Assembly: GCF_001676725.1 (NCBI RefSeq)
Contig: NZ_CP016172.1
Span: 5,518,001 to 5,582,000 of the forward strand
Direction of reading: 5' to 3'
Origin: Bordetella flabilis
Lineage (GTDB): Bacteria > Pseudomonadota > Gammaproteobacteria > Burkholderiales > Burkholderiaceae_B
DNA length: 64,000 nt
Both the position numbers and the translations under genes were made by a program. Of this stretch, positions 26,562-35,928 are shown piece by piece. The notes below the pieces were generated by a model. That model was given only the letters and a program-made list of their open reading frames with translations, had not been told where the DNA came from and ran no database searches. How positions within the stretch are numbered: the stretch's first letter is position 1; every line of letters begins with the position of its first letter.

Positions 26562-27083
26562 ATGCCCACTTCCACACGATCGCCCAGCCCCGACAGCATC
26601 GGCGCCCAATTGGACGTCGCCGAAGCGCTCTGCGCCCAGCGCGGCAGCCGGCTTACTCCTATCCGGCGCAAGGTGCTGGAACTGCTGCTGCGGCACGGCC
26701 GCAGCGTGAAAGCCTACGATCTGCTGGAATCCATGCGCGCCATCCATCCTGGCGCCGCGCCGCCGACGGTATACCGGGCGCTCGAATTCCTGATGGACGA
26801 GGGACTGGTCCATCGGCTGGATGCCGTCAATGCCTGGATCGCCTGCCACGACGCCGGCGGCGCGCCGCATGACCTGCTGGTGGTCTGCACCGGCTGCGGC
26901 GCGGTGGCAGAAGTCAACGACCCGGGCATGAGCCGCCAGCTCGCCGAACGCGTGGCGCGTACCGGTTTCGCATTGAACTCCCACGAAACCGAGATCCGCG
27001 CGTTGTGTCCCGCGTGCCAGCAGAAGCGGGTGGACACCGGCCATGACCATGCCGCGCATGGCCGCGCCGACCATACGCATTAG
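26562..27083 (+). CDS. zur: zinc uptake regulator, Fur family
   Basis: A 173-residue Fur-family repressor. The N-terminal winged helix (about 15-95) contains the segment PPTVYRALEFLMDEGLVHR. The dimerisation domain carries structural zinc cysteines in CTGCG and CPAC and histidine ligands in the middle. The assignment as Zur rather than Fur rests on its position divergent from znuCBA across a Zur box, and on the His-rich C-terminus. ATG 26562 is the family start; the frame is open upstream through the Zur box. Confidence 0.92.
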   Translation: MPTSTRSPSPDSIGAQLDVAEALCAQRGSRLTPIRRKVLELLLRHGRSVKAYDLLESMRAIHPGAAPPTVYRALEFLMDEGLVHRLDAVNAWIACHDAGGAPHDLLVVCTGCGAVAEVNDPGMSRQLAERVARTGFALNSHETEIRALCPACQQKRVDTGHDHAAHGRADHTH

Positions 27084-27365
27084 ACCGGCGACCATCCTTT
27101 TGCCGGGTGGCGCCGACGCCGCGCGCCTCATTTCAGCTTGCACCATTGAAAAAGCGGCATCTGCCCCCATTTGGCAGCAATCATCCCTTTAAACCAGGGT
27201 AGGTACGGGGTTTGCCCGCTGTCGCCGACTGTGCTGTAATCCTGCGTCCGGGCGGGAATGCTGCCCTGCGGCCAACGCCGCGCAGCCCCTTGCCCACCGC
27301 GCTACGCGCAACGCTTCGGCACCTTTGCCAGGGCGTCTTGCCGCGGCATTGATTCGGCAACCATT

Positions 27366-28472
27366 ATGAATAACTTGCGCAGTCTGGACGAAATGGTCCC
27401 CGTCACGATCCTCACCGGCTTTCTCGGTGCGGGCAAGACCACACTGCTCAAACGTATCCTCACGGAATACCATGGCCGCCGCGTGGCGGTCATCGAAAAC
27501 GAGTTTGGACCTGAAAGCATCGACAACGATCTGCTGGTCCAGGACAGCGAGGAAGAGATCGTCGAACTGAGCAATGGGTGCGTGTGCTGCACCGTGCGCG
27601 GCGACCTCATGCGCACGCTCAGCGAATTGAAGGCCAAGCGCCAGTCCGGCGCCTTGAAGTTCGAGCGCGTCATCCTGGAAACCACGGGCATGGCCAATCC
27701 GGGGCCGGTGTGCCAGACCTTCTTCATGGACGACGACATCGCCGAGTACTACCGGCTGGACGCCGTCGTCACGGTGGTCGACGCAAAGCACGGCATGGCT
27801 ACCCTGGACGCTCAGGAAGAATCGCAGAAGCAGATCGGCTTCGCGGACCGCATCCTGATCTCCAAGCGGGACCTGGTGAACGAAGCGGACTACGAGGCCC
27901 TGCGCGCGCGCATCGTACGTATCAATCCGCGTGCGCCCATCACGCCGGTGAACTTCGGCGAAGTCGACCTGAAGTCCATTATCGATATCAGCGGCTTCAA
28001 CCTGAACTCGATCCTGGATATCGATCCGGAATTCCTCGCCGCCGAGCACCCGGACGCGGCGCACGATCATGATCACGGCCACGACCATGATCACGATCAC
28101 GATCACGAAGGCGAATGCGGCCCGGGATGCGGCCACGCCCATCATCACCACCATGCGCACCACAACGACGAAATCGGCGCGTTCGTGTTCCGCTCCAACA
28201 AGCCGTTCGATCCCGCACGACTGGAAGAATTCCTGGGCGGCATGGTGCAGGTTTACGGCCCCGATCTGCTGCGTTACAAGGGCATCCTCTATATGAAGGG
28301 TGTAAACCGGCGCATGCTCTTTCAGGGCGTGCACATGATGATGGGCGCCGAACCAGGCAAACCGTGGACGGCCAGCGAAAAGCCGTCGACGAAAATGGTC
28401 TTCATCGGCCGCAAGCTGCCCCAGGAGATTTTTACCCGGGGACTGGAGCAGTGCCTGGCGGGCGCATCCTGA
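27366..28472 (+). CDS. CobW/COG0523 family GTPase, probable zinc chaperone
   Basis: A 368-residue G3E GTPase. The P-loop GAGKTT is at 21-26, the nucleotide-dependent switch ENEFGPESID follows, and the metal-binding CVCC is at 72-75. A long His/Asp-rich insertion lies at about 232-260 and includes a cysteine pair (GECGPGCGHAHHHH), which should bind zinc. The C-terminal CobW domain ends the protein. COG0523 proteins deliver zinc to client enzymes during zinc limitation. Its position after zur supports a zinc role rather than cobalamin synthesis. The ATG at 27366 matches the family start. Confidence 0.93.
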   Translation: MNNLRSLDEMVPVTILTGFLGAGKTTLLKRILTEYHGRRVAVIENEFGPESIDNDLLVQDSEEEIVELSNGCVCCTVRGDLMRTLSELKAKRQSGALKFERVILETTGMANPGPVCQTFFMDDDIAEYYRLDAVVTVVDAKHGMATLDAQEESQKQIGFADRILISKRDLVNEADYEALRARIVRINPRAPITPVNFGEVDLKSIIDISGFNLNSILDIDPEFLAAEHPDAAHDHDHGHDHDHDHDHEGECGPGCGHAHHHHHAHHNDEIGAFVFRSNKPFDPARLEEFLGGMVQVYGPDLLRYKGILYMKGVNRRMLFQGVHMMMGAEPGKPWTASEKPSTKMVFIGRKLPQEIFTRGLEQCLAGAS

Positions 28473-28521
28473 CTTCCAGGACGCGTTTCGCCAGATCCGA
28501 TTCATAGTGTGGAGTACTTTC

Positions 28522-28986
28522 ATGGCTACCAAGGCAGCAACGAAAAAATCAAGCAAGTCGACAAACGAGACGCCGGTTGATCTGCCCAGCGAACAAGAGT
28601 TGCTGGCCATGCCCGAATCCGACTACATGAACGAACGCCAACTGGCATTCTTCAAGGAGCGGCTGAAGCAGCTGGAGCAGGACATCCTGAACAACGCCGG
28701 CGAGACCACGGAACACCTGCGCGAAACGCAATTCGTTCCCGACCCGGCCGATCGCGCGACGATCGAGGAAGAACACGCGCTGGAACTGCGCACGCGCGAC
28801 CGCGAGCGCAAGCTGCTGAAGAAGGTGCAGCAGTCCATCGCCCGCATCGACAGCGGCGAGTACGGCTGGTGCGAGGAAACCGGTGAACCCATCGGCATTC
28901 CGCGCCTGCTGGCACGGCCGACGGCGACCCTGTCGCTGGAAGCCCAGGAACGCCGCGAAATGCGCCAGAAGCTGTACGGCGACTGA
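28522..28986 (+). CDS. dksA: RNA polymerase-binding transcription factor DksA
   Basis: A 154-residue protein that binds the RNA polymerase secondary channel and works with ppGpp. The coiled-coil (about 40-105) and the tip motif with acidic residues (ADRATIEEE) are present. Of the four zinc-finger cysteines of the E. coli protein only one remains, Cys117 in GWCEETGE; the second pair is replaced by LSLEAQ. The fold should therefore be zinc-independent. ATG 28522 has GGAG 8-11 nt upstream. It follows the CobW gene by 49 bp, so it may share its transcript, and is followed by a strong terminator. Confidence 0.95.
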   Translation: MATKAATKKSSKSTNETPVDLPSEQELLAMPESDYMNERQLAFFKERLKQLEQDILNNAGETTEHLRETQFVPDPADRATIEEEHALELRTRDRERKLLKKVQQSIARIDSGEYGWCEETGEPIGIPRLLARPTATLSLEAQERREMRQKLYGD

Positions 28987-29003
28987 ACGCATCGATGCAA
29001 GGC

Positions 29004-29040
29004 AGGGCCGGCCCCGCAAGGGTCCGGCCCTTTTTCTTTT
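29004..29040 (+). terminator. intrinsic terminator of dksA
   Basis: Stem GGGCCGG (29005-29011) with CCGGCCC (29024-29030), a 12-nt loop that can pair further, and a T-rich tail TTTTTCTTTT at 29031-29040. It lies 18 bp after the dksA stop. Confidence 0.88.
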
Positions 29041-29112
29041 CAAAACGGCTTGGTACGCTGACCCACGCCCTGCACGACGCCTTGCACTTCGCGTTTCCGC
29101 GAATTCGCGCGT

Positions 29113-29141
29113 CTTGAATCCCTGTCGGACCGTCCCCATCT
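29113..29141 (+). promoter_or_regulatory. heat-shock (sigma-32) promoter of hslVU
   Basis: CTTGAAT (29113-29119) and CCCCATCT (29134-29141), 14 bp apart, match the sigma-32 consensus closely (CTTGAAA, CCCCATnT). Transcription would start near 29149, 16 bp before the hslV ATG. Confidence 0.85.
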
Positions 29142-29164
29142 GAGGATTTCACAGGAAAGGAATC

Positions 29165-29704
29165 ATGGACCAATATCACGGCACTACCATCGTCAGCGTA
29201 CGGCGCGGCAACCGCGTGGCGCTGGGGGGCGATGGCCAGGTCACGCTCGGCAACATCGTCATCAAGGGATCGGCGCGCAAGATCCGCCGCCTGTACCACG
29301 ACAAGATTCTGGCCGGCTTTGCCGGGGCGACGGCCGACGCCTTCACCTTGCAGGAACGCTTCGAAGCCAAGCTGGAAAAGCACCAGGGCAACCTCATGCG
29401 CGCCGCCGTGGAACTGACCCGCGATTGGCGCACCGACCGCGTGCTGCGCCGCCTGGAAGCCATGCTGATCGTCGCCGACAGCGAACACACGCTGGTCCTC
29501 ACCGGCAACGGCGACGTACTCGAACCGGAACACGGGCTGGCCGCCATCGGCTCCGGCGGCGCCTATGCGCAAGCCGCCGCCCGCGCACTGCTCGACCACA
29601 CCGACCTGCCGCCGGAAGCCATCGTGAAGAAGTCGCTGGAGATCGCCGGCGACCTGTGCATCTACACCAACCAGAACCACCTCATCGAGACACTGGCCGA
29701 GTAA
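29165..29704 (+). CDS. hslV: ATP-dependent protease peptidase subunit HslV
   Basis: A 179-residue proteasome-like peptidase. It forms a double hexamer capped by HslU and degrades misfolded and regulatory proteins. The catalytic threonine is Thr7 in [10 protein letters not shown]; the six residues before it form a short propeptide that must be removed, unlike E. coli HslV where only Met is lost. Conserved [10 protein letters not shown] and [10 protein letters not shown] follow. AGGAAAGG precedes the ATG, and the sigma-32 promoter lies just upstream. hslU follows after 75 bp. Confidence 0.97.
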   Translation: MDQYHGTTIVSVRRGNRVALGGDGQVTLGNIVIKGSARKIRRLYHDKILAGFAGATADAFTLQERFEAKLEKHQGNLMRAAVELTRDWRTDRVLRRLEAMLIVADSEHTLVLTGNGDVLEPEHGLAAIGSGGAYAQAAARALLDHTDLPPEAIVKKSLEIAGDLCIYTNQNHLIETLAE

Positions 29705-29779
29705 GGCGCCGGGCCGCCGCCGGGCGGCCTGCTTCCACCAACTATCGCCAGCACCGTCCGCGCGTCCGAGGAACCCAGC

Positions 29780-31114
29780 ATGTCCGCATCCACCATGACC
29801 CCCGGAGAGATCGTCTCCGAACTCGACAAATACATCGTCGGCCAGAACCGCGCGAAGCGCGCCGTGGCCGTGGCGCTGCGCAATCGCTGGCGCCGGCAGC
29901 AGGTGCCGGAACCCCTGCGCAACGAGATCCATCCCAAGAACATCCTCATGATCGGCCCGACCGGCGTGGGCAAGACCGAAATCGCCCGCCGCCTGGCCAA
30001 GCTGGTCAACGCGCCGTTCATCAAGATCGAGGCCACCAAGTTCACCGAGGTCGGCTACGTCGGCCGCGACGTCGACACCATCATCCGCGACCTGACCGAG
30101 TTTTCGATCAAGCAGACGCGCGAACTGCAGATGCGCCGGGTGCGCTCGCAGGCCGAGGACGCCGCCGAGGACCGCATCCTGGACGCGCTGGTGCCCCCGC
30201 CGCGCTCGGCCAGCGGCGAGCCGGAACGCAACGACGAAAGCAGCGCCCGGCAGACCTTCCGCAAGCGCCTGCGCGAAGGCAAGATCGACGACCTCGAGAT
30301 CGAAGTCGAGATCGCGCAACCGGCGCCGCAGATGGACATCATGGGGCCGCCCGGCATGGAGGAAATGACCGAGCAACTGCGCGGCATGTTCGCCGGCCTG
30401 AACCGCGACAAGAAGAAGACGCGCAAGCTCAAGGTGAAGGAAGCCTTCAAGCTGCTGGTCGAGGAAGAAGCCGGCAAGCGCATCAACGAGGACGACCTGC
30501 GCAGCGCCGCGGTGGCCAATGTCGAGCAGAACGGCATCGTTTTCCTGGACGAGATCGACAAGATCGCCGCGCGCCAGGAAGCCGGGGGCGCCGAGGTCTC
30601 GCGCCAGGGCGTGCAGCGCGACCTGTTGCCGCTGGTCGAGGGCACGACGGTCAACACCCGCTATGGCATGGTCCGCACCGACCATATCCTGTTCATTGCG
30701 TCGGGCGCCTTCCACCTGGCCAAGCCCTCCGACCTGATCCCGGAACTGCAGGGGCGCTTCCCCATACGCGTCGAACTCGACTCGCTCTCGGCCGCCGACT
30801 TCGTGCGCATCCTGTCGGATACGGACGCTTCGCTGACCAAGCAGTACACGGCGCTGATGGGCACGGAAGACGTGGTGCTCGAATTCACGGACGACGGCAT
30901 CCAGCGACTGGCGGAACTGGCCTTCAGCGTCAACGAGAAGACCGAGAACATCGGCGCGCGGCGCTTGTACACGGTCATGGAAAAGCTGCTGGAGGACTTG
31001 TCCTTCGACGCGACCGCCAGCTCCGGCGGAGTCGTGCGCATCGATGCCGCCTATGTCGACGACAAGCTGGCGGAAACGGCCGGCAGCCAGGACCTGGCGC
31101 GCTACGTGTTGTAG
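29780..31114 (+). CDS. hslU: ATP-dependent protease ATPase subunit HslU
   Basis: A 444-residue AAA+ unfoldase that feeds substrates to HslV. The Walker A motif is GPTGVGKTE (near 58-66), the pore loop follows at GYVGRDV, an inserted I-domain covers about 110-240, and Walker B is IVFLDEIDK. The sensor-2 arginine segment ([10 protein letters not shown]) and the C-terminus LARYVL that docks into HslV are present. It is co-transcribed with hslV. A hairpin (31098-31105 with 31111-31118) spans the stop codon, but no U-tract follows. Confidence 0.97.
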   Translation: MSASTMTPGEIVSELDKYIVGQNRAKRAVAVALRNRWRRQQVPEPLRNEIHPKNILMIGPTGVGKTEIARRLAKLVNAPFIKIEATKFTEVGYVGRDVDTIIRDLTEFSIKQTRELQMRRVRSQAEDAAEDRILDALVPPPRSASGEPERNDESSARQTFRKRLREGKIDDLEIEVEIAQPAPQMDIMGPPGMEEMTEQLRGMFAGLNRDKKKTRKLKVKEAFKLLVEEEAGKRINEDDLRSAAVANVEQNGIVFLDEIDKIAARQEAGGAEVSRQGVQRDLLPLVEGTTVNTRYGMVRTDHILFIASGAFHLAKPSDLIPELQGRFPIRVELDSLSAADFVRILSDTDASLTKQYTALMGTEDVVLEFTDDGIQRLAELAFSVNEKTENIGARRLYTVMEKLLEDLSFDATASSGGVVRIDAAYVDDKLAETAGSQDLARYVL

Positions 31115-31320
31115 CGCGGAGCGTGGGCTGCGTTGTCGACTGCCCTATCGCGGCCACATTGCGAGGCTCCGTTGTGGAGCCCGCGTTGTGGGTCCGCGTG
31201 GTGCGGTTCGCGCTGTGGGTCCACGCTGTGTGGGGCCGGCACGGTCGTCCTGCCTTCCGGCGCTGCATTGCAGGCCGATGGGTCGGCGCCCGGCCCTGAC
31301 CGCCAACCGCTGGCGCTGCG

Positions 31321-31354
31321 CTGGGCTGGGCTGGGCTGGGCTGGGCTGGGCTGG
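31321..31354. repeat. pentanucleotide tandem repeat (CTGGG)6
   Basis: Six exact copies of CTGGG plus a partial seventh (CTGG), in the 266-bp gap between hslU and the CusF-like gene. It is 26 bp from the CusF-like stop. Short tandem repeats of this kind change copy number by slippage; here it lies outside any supported gene. Confidence 0.85.
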
Positions 31355-31380
31355 CAGTTGTCGCAATGCGAAACCCTGCG

Positions 31381-31749
31381 CTATGGCAACAGCGACCGGT
31401 CGATCGCCGTCACCACGTACCGGCCGTCCTGCCGGGTGGCGGTGAACCGTACCTTCTCGCCGGGTTTGATGTCGCGCAGCAAGGGTGGCGCGGCGTGATA
31501 GACCAGGGTCATCGCGGGCAAGCCCAGCGCCTTGATCTCGCCGTGGCGCAAGGCGACCGTGCCCGCCTGTGCGTCGACACGGCGCACTTCCCCCGTGGCG
31601 GTCGCCTGCGCCTGCGCCGCGACCGCCGCAGTGAGGACGGCCATCCCGCCGGCCAGCAGAGCACGCACCACGGCGCGGCGCCTGCGGTGTCCTGACTCCC
31701 CCGCGCGCGACCCCGGGCCCGGCGCGGCTTTCTCTATATCCCCTGTCAT
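31381..31749 (-). CDS. periplasmic copper-binding protein, CusF-like
   Basis: A 122-residue protein with an Arg-rich start and a hydrophobic signal segment (about 27-46) followed by a small CusF-type beta barrel (about 50-122). CusF-like hallmarks are GEVRRVDAQAGTVALRHGEIKALGLPAM... in which His69 and Met80 occupy copper-ligand positions. The stacking tryptophan is replaced (GLPAM instead of W-x-x-M) and the second Met of PxMxM is Leu82; His85 might substitute. Copper binding is therefore likely but altered. No efflux pump genes are nearby; it stands alone, divergent from the acetyltransferase. Confidence 0.8.
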   Translation of the reverse strand: MTGDIEKAAPGPGSRAGESGHRRRRAVVRALLAGGMAVLTAAVAAQAQATATGEVRRVDAQAGTVALRHGEIKALGLPAMTLVYHAAPPLLRDIKPGEKVRFTATRQDGRYVVTAIDRSLLP

Positions 31750-31815
31750 CGCTGCTCCTTGCGGCCTGTGCGGCCTGCAACTAGCATAGCGCCACCTCGT
31801 CCACGGAAAACGATC

Positions 31816-32367
31816 TTGTCCGCCTCTACTTCCTACGCCATCCGCGCCGCCCGGCCGGAAGATGTGCCAGGCATTCTCGACCTGATGCGCCAACTGGCCG
31901 AGTATGAAAAGCTCACGGCCATTTTCGCGGCCACCGAAGACAGCCTGCGCGCATCGCTGTTCGGCCGCACACCGGCGGCCGAGTGCCTGGTCGCGGAACG
32001 CGTCGCGGCCCCGGACGGCGCGGAGGCGCCCGGGCTGCTGGCCTACGCCGTATGGTTCCACAACTACTCGACGTTCCTGTGCCGGCGCGGCCTGTATCTG
32101 GAGGACGTTTACGTGCGTGCCGACATGCGCGGCCAAGGCATAGGCAAGGCCCTGCTGCAACGCCTGGCCGCCATTGCGGTCGAACGCGGCTGCGGCCGCT
32201 TCGAGTGGACGGTGCTGGACTGGAATCAGCCGGCTATCGACTTCTACGAAAGCCTGGGAGCGCAGGTGCTGCCGGAATGGCGCATCGTGCGCATGACGGG
32301 GACGGCATTGGAAAAGATGAGCAAGGCGGCGGACAACGCCCGCCACGGGCTGGCATCGCATGGCTAA
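31816..32367 (+). CDS. GNAT family N-acetyltransferase
   Basis: A 183-residue GNAT enzyme. It resembles spermidine/diamine and aminoalkyl acetyltransferases: YAIRAARPEDVPGILDLMRQL at the start, the acetyl-CoA motif VRADMRGQGIGKALLQRLA in the centre and WNQPAIDFYESLGA in the C-terminal part. The start is probably TTG at 31816 with GGAAAA upstream, since no ATG exists before the conserved region. It overlaps the cobalamin adenosyltransferase gene by 8 bp. The substrate is undetermined. Confidence 0.85.
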   Translation: MSASTSYAIRAARPEDVPGILDLMRQLAEYEKLTAIFAATEDSLRASLFGRTPAAECLVAERVAAPDGAEAPGLLAYAVWFHNYSTFLCRRGLYLEDVYVRADMRGQGIGKALLQRLAAIAVERGCGRFEWTVLDWNQPAIDFYESLGAQVLPEWRIVRMTGTALEKMSKAADNARHGLASHG

Positions 32368-32920
32368 CCGCCTCTCGGTCATTGCCACGCGTGCCGGCGA
32401 CGATGGCAGCACCGGACTCGGCGACGGCACCCGCGTGGCCAAGGACAGCGCACGCATCACCGCCCTGGGCGATGTCGATGAGCTGAACAGCTCGCTGGGC
32501 GTGGTGCTGGCCGAGCCGCAACTGGACGCGGAGCTGGCCGCCGACCTGCGCAATGTGCAGCATCACCTGTTCGACATGGGCGCGGAGCTCTGCATTCCCG
32601 GCTACGCCAAGCTCGGCGAAACCCATGTCGCCGGCCTCGACGCCCGCCTCCGCCACTACAACGCCACGCTGCCGCCTTTGCGCGAATTCATCCTGCCCGG
32701 CGGATCGCGGCCAGCGGCCCTGCTGCATGTGGCCCGCACGGTATGCCGCCGCGCCGAGCGCGCCGTCGTGGCGCTGCAACGCAGCGACCCTGTCAATCCG
32801 CCGGTGTTGCAGTACCTGAACCGGCTCTCCGACCTGCTCTTCGTCATGGCGCGCATCGCCAACCGTTCCCTGGGCACCGAGGACGTGTACTGGCGCAATC
32901 CCGCCGCGCCCCCGCCGTAG
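32360..32920 (+). CDS. cob(I)yrinic acid a,c-diamide adenosyltransferase, PduO type
   Basis: A 186-residue enzyme that transfers the adenosyl group of ATP to reduced cobalamin, making coenzyme B12. The ATP-binding N-terminal motif TRAGDDGSTGLGDGTRVAKD and the C-terminal RTVCRRAER and LNRLSDLLFVMAR segments are PduO-type features. It overlaps the acetyltransferase gene by 8 bp, so translation is coupled. No other cobalamin genes lie in the window; it probably supports B12-dependent enzymes elsewhere or salvage. Confidence 0.94.
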   Translation: MANRLSVIATRAGDDGSTGLGDGTRVAKDSARITALGDVDELNSSLGVVLAEPQLDAELAADLRNVQHHLFDMGAELCIPGYAKLGETHVAGLDARLRHYNATLPPLREFILPGGSRPAALLHVARTVCRRAERAVVALQRSDPVNPPVLQYLNRLSDLLFVMARIANRSLGTEDVYWRNPAAPPP

Positions 32921-32985
32921 CGGGAAATCGGGTCCGGAACTTGCGGTCAAGCTGAGCCATATGGCGCAACTTCAAGGAGATTCCG

Positions 32986-33573
32986 ATGACCCTACGCTTA
33001 ATCACCCGCGGGATGCTGGCAGCTGGCGCCCTGGCCTTGTGTGCCGGTGCCTGGGCGCAGCCGGCGCCGAACAGTCCCGCCATGCAGAAAGAAAGCGCGC
33101 AAAAGACCACGCTGCAGGGCGATGACAAGGATTTCGTGGAAAACGCCGCGCAGGGCGGCTGGGCTGAAATCGAGGGCAGCAAGCTGGCCCAGACCAAGGC
33201 CACCAGTGCCGACGTCAAGCAGTTCGCCGAGCAGATGATCCAGGATCACACCAAGGCCAACGAGGAATTGACCGCGCTCGCCAAGCAGAAGGGTTACACG
33301 CCGCCGACGGAACCTTCGCTGATGCAGCGGACCGAGCTCAAGGCCCTGAGCGTCGTGAGCGGCGAAACCTTCGACAAGATGTATGCGAGCCGCATCGGCG
33401 TGTCCGCGCACGAAGATACCGTGAAGATGTTCGAGAAGGCGGCCAAGGATGCCAAGGACCCGGACATCAAGGCCTTCGCCGCCAAGACGCTGCCCACGCT
33501 GCAGCACCACCTGGAAATGGCCAAGGCCATGCAACAGAAGGTCGGCGCGGAGCAGAAAGCCGAGAAGAAGTAG
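32986..33573 (+). CDS. DUF4142 domain periplasmic protein
   Basis: A 195-residue exported protein. A signal peptide (1-24, cleavage after AWA) precedes a four-helix, ferritin-like DUF4142 domain (about 45-185) with the typical FVENAAQGGWAEIEGSKLA and QFAEQMIQDHTKANEEL segments. The function is unknown; family members are often stress-induced. AAGGAG lies 7 nt before the ATG. Its 3' end overlaps, on the other strand, the open tail of the DUF1275 fragment. Confidence 0.92.
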   Translation: MTLRLITRGMLAAGALALCAGAWAQPAPNSPAMQKESAQKTTLQGDDKDFVENAAQGGWAEIEGSKLAQTKATSADVKQFAEQMIQDHTKANEELTALAKQKGYTPPTEPSLMQRTELKALSVVSGETFDKMYASRIGVSAHEDTVKMFEKAAKDAKDPDIKAFAAKTLPTLQHHLEMAKAMQQKVGAEQKAEKK

Positions 33574-33880
33574 CCGGCTTGCGGACGGCGCATTGGTATG
33601 GCCGTCGCACGAGGCGGCCGCCATCGGGCGGCCGCGCGGCGCGCTGGTGGACGATCTCGCCGATGGCACCGCCCAACACGAACAGGGCCAGTACCGCCCC
33701 CAGCCAGGCCGCGTGCCGACCATCCAGCGCCGACAGCGCCACGCCCAGGTTGGTCGTGTTGCCGCTCATGAAGGACACGAAGCTGCCCGCCGACAGCAGG
33801 CCGATCGCATCGGTCATACCGGCAAGAAAGGAAAGCGACGCAATGAACAGGGCCTGGCCGACTGGCGATGCAGGCCCCAT
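33467..33880 (-). pseudogene. DUF1275 (YoaK-type) membrane protein, truncated
   Basis: The first ~90 codons encode the N-terminal part of a DUF1275 protein: SFLAGMTDAIGLLSAGSFVSFMSGNTTNLGVAL and a following hydrophobic helix (AVLALFVLGGAIGEIVHQ) are family features. Full-length members have about 220-240 residues and six helices. Here similarity ends near 33610 and the frame runs on as Arg/Pro-rich sequence into the 3' end of the DUF4142 gene. The rest of the gene is missing, so this is a remnant, probably of a deletion. lipA follows 17 bp after on the left end of the same strand, upstream in transcription. Confidence 0.75.
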
Positions 33881-33897
33881 GGCGGCAGGTGGTTCGC

Positions 33898-34947
33898 TCA
33901 GTTCACGCCGGCTGCGTGCGCCTGTTCATCGGCATGATAGGAAGAGCGCACCATCGCACCGACCGCCGCATGCGTGAAGCCCATCTCATAGGCTTCGCGT
34001 TCGAACATCGCGAAGGTATCGGGATGGACGTAGCGCAGTACCGGCAGGTGGTGTTCCGAGGGCTGCAGGTACTGGCCGATGGTCAGCATATCGACGTCGT
34101 GCGCGCGCATGTCGCGCATCACCTGCAGGATTTCCTCGTCGGTCTCGCCTAGTCCCAACATCAGGCCGGATTTGGTCGGCACGTCGGGGTGCAGGCGCTT
34201 GAATTCCTGCAGCAGCCTCAGCGAGTGGGCATAGTCGGAACCCGGGCGGGCCTGCTTGTACAGGCGCGGCACGGTTTCCAGGTTGTGGTTCATGACATCC
34301 GGCGGCCCGGCGTTCAGGATTTCCAGCGCGCGATCCAGCCGTCCCCGGAAGTCCGGGACCAGCACTTCGATGCGGGTCGAAGGCGACAGCTCGCGCACCT
34401 GGCGGATACAGTCCACGAAATGCGCGGCCCCGCCGTCGCGAAGGTCATCGCGATCGACCGACGTGATCACCACATAGGAAAGCTTCAGCGCGGCGATGGT
34501 GCGCGCGAGGTTGCGCGGCTCGTCGGGATCCAGGGGATCGGGGCGGCCATGGCCGACATCGCAGAACGGACAGCGGCGCGTGCACTTGTCGCCCATGATC
34601 ATGAAGGTGGCGGTGCCCTTGCCGAAGCACTCGCCGATGTTCGGGCACGAGGCTTCCTCGCACACCGTGTGCAGGTTGTGCTCGCGCAGGATCCGCTTGA
34701 TGTCGTGGAAGCGCGACCCGGGCGTGGCGGCACGCACACGTATCCATTCCGGCTTCTTCAGGCGTTCGGCCTGGACCACCTTGATCGGGATGCGCGCCGT
34801 CTTGGCCTGGGATTTCTGCTTCGCCGTGGGGTCATACGGCTTGGCCGGCGCCTGGACGTCACTTCCGTGGACGGGCGGCAGGGCGGGAGCAAGGGAAGCG
34901 TCGGCCCCGGCGGGCACGGCGGAAGAATGATCGGCAGGCGTGGACAT
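33898..34947 (-). CDS. lipA: lipoyl synthase
   Basis: A 349-residue radical SAM enzyme that inserts two sulfurs into octanoyl groups on lipoyl domains. The auxiliary cluster cysteines are in [12 protein letters not shown] and the radical SAM cluster in CTRRCPFC. The C-terminal conserved serine ligand lies in VRSSYHAD. The N-terminal extension (about 1-70, Ala/Pro/Lys-rich) is longer than in E. coli. The ATG at 34947 is the likely start. It works with LipB, whose gene lies 1.2 kb upstream, with a Sel1-repeat gene between. Confidence 0.96.
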   Translation of the reverse strand: MSTPADHSSAVPAGADASLAPALPPVHGSDVQAPAKPYDPTAKQKSQAKTARIPIKVVQAERLKKPEWIRVRAATPGSRFHDIKRILREHNLHTVCEEASCPNIGECFGKGTATFMIMGDKCTRRCPFCDVGHGRPDPLDPDEPRNLARTIAALKLSYVVITSVDRDDLRDGGAAHFVDCIRQVRELSPSTRIEVLVPDFRGRLDRALEILNAGPPDVMNHNLETVPRLYKQARPGSDYAHSLRLLQEFKRLHPDVPTKSGLMLGLGETDEEILQVMRDMRAHDVDMLTIGQYLQPSEHHLPVLRYVHPDTFAMFEREAYEMGFTHAAVGAMVRSSYHADEQAHAAGVN

Positions 34948-35158
34948 GAGTCGGCTACGCGCGGCGCGCCAGGGCGCCGCCTTGGGGAAAAACCCTATGA
35001 TACTCCGCACGGCTCGGCAGTCCCTGGGCTCAAGGAAGCCCCCTGGGAGTGGCGGGACGCCCACGACGCGGTGATGGCGGATGCGGGATGCGCGTGGGCG
35101 ATGCGGAGTGCGGGCGGCACGACGTGGCCACCGGCCTACGCCGGTGCGCACCCGAGCG

Positions 35159-35887
35159 TCAGGGTGCGTACAGCGCAGCCAGCTCCGGCGCGGGCCCGGA
35201 CCGCAGCATCGCGGCCGCCTCGGCCAGGAAGGCCGGCGTGGCGGTTTCCGGCACGCGCCGCAGCCATGGGATCGCCGCCTCATGCTGGCCGGCGGCCAGC
35301 AGCATGCGGCCATAGTGGAACATGCCGCGGAAATCACCGCCTTCCGCGCTGCGGCGATAGCAGTCCATGGCACCGTCCAGGTCCTGCGGGACGACATCCC
35401 CGGCTTCCAGGAAACGGCCCACCACCCCGATCGACTTGGCATGGCCCATGTCCGCGGCGCGTCGGTACCAGGCGAGCGCGGCGGCCCGGTCCTGGGCGAC
35501 GCCGCCCCGGCCGTCACGCAGCATATGGGCATGGTTGTACATGCCCCAGTCCAGGCCGCGCTCGGCCGCCAGCCGGAACCAATAGGCCGCCACGACCTCG
35601 TCGCGCCCGATGCCCCAGCCGTTCTCGTAGCAGCGGCCGACCATGTTGATGGACATCAGGTGGTCCGCTTGCGCGGCGCGCTTGAACCACGCGAACCCCG
35701 CAGCCGGATCGCGCGGCACGCCGACACCGTCCAGCAGCATCTGGCCCAGGATGGCCTGCGCTTCCGCAAGGCCCTGCTCGGCGGCGGCCTGGATCCACGG
35801 CGCGTAGCCTTCCGGGGGGCCCGCCATGAGGGCGGCCAGTTGCGCCGGCGTCGTCGCGGCGATGTCGATGCGGGTCTGGACGGACAT
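35159..35887 (-). CDS. Sel1-repeat protein
   Basis: A 242-residue protein built of about four Sel1-like (TPR-related) helical repeats, for example [35 protein letters not shown], and [20 protein letters not shown]. Such repeats are protein-interaction scaffolds; no enzyme domain and no signal peptide are seen. The ATG at 35887 is preferred over 35935 because it gives the natural repeat start. It separates lipB from lipA on the minus strand and has a Fur-like dyad 42 bp upstream. Confidence 0.85.
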   Translation of the reverse strand: MSVQTRIDIAATTPAQLAALMAGPPEGYAPWIQAAAEQGLAEAQAILGQMLLDGVGVPRDPAAGFAWFKRAAQADHLMSINMVGRCYENGWGIGRDEVVAAYWFRLAAERGLDWGMYNHAHMLRDGRGGVAQDRAAALAWYRRAADMGHAKSIGVVGRFLEAGDVVPQDLDGAMDCYRRSAEGGDFRGMFHYGRMLLAAGQHEAAIPWLRRVPETATPAFLAEAAAMLRSGPAPELAALYAP

Positions 35888-35928
35888 GGTGGCGGATGCG
35901 ATAAGCCGGGAGGACGGCCCCGCCGGCA

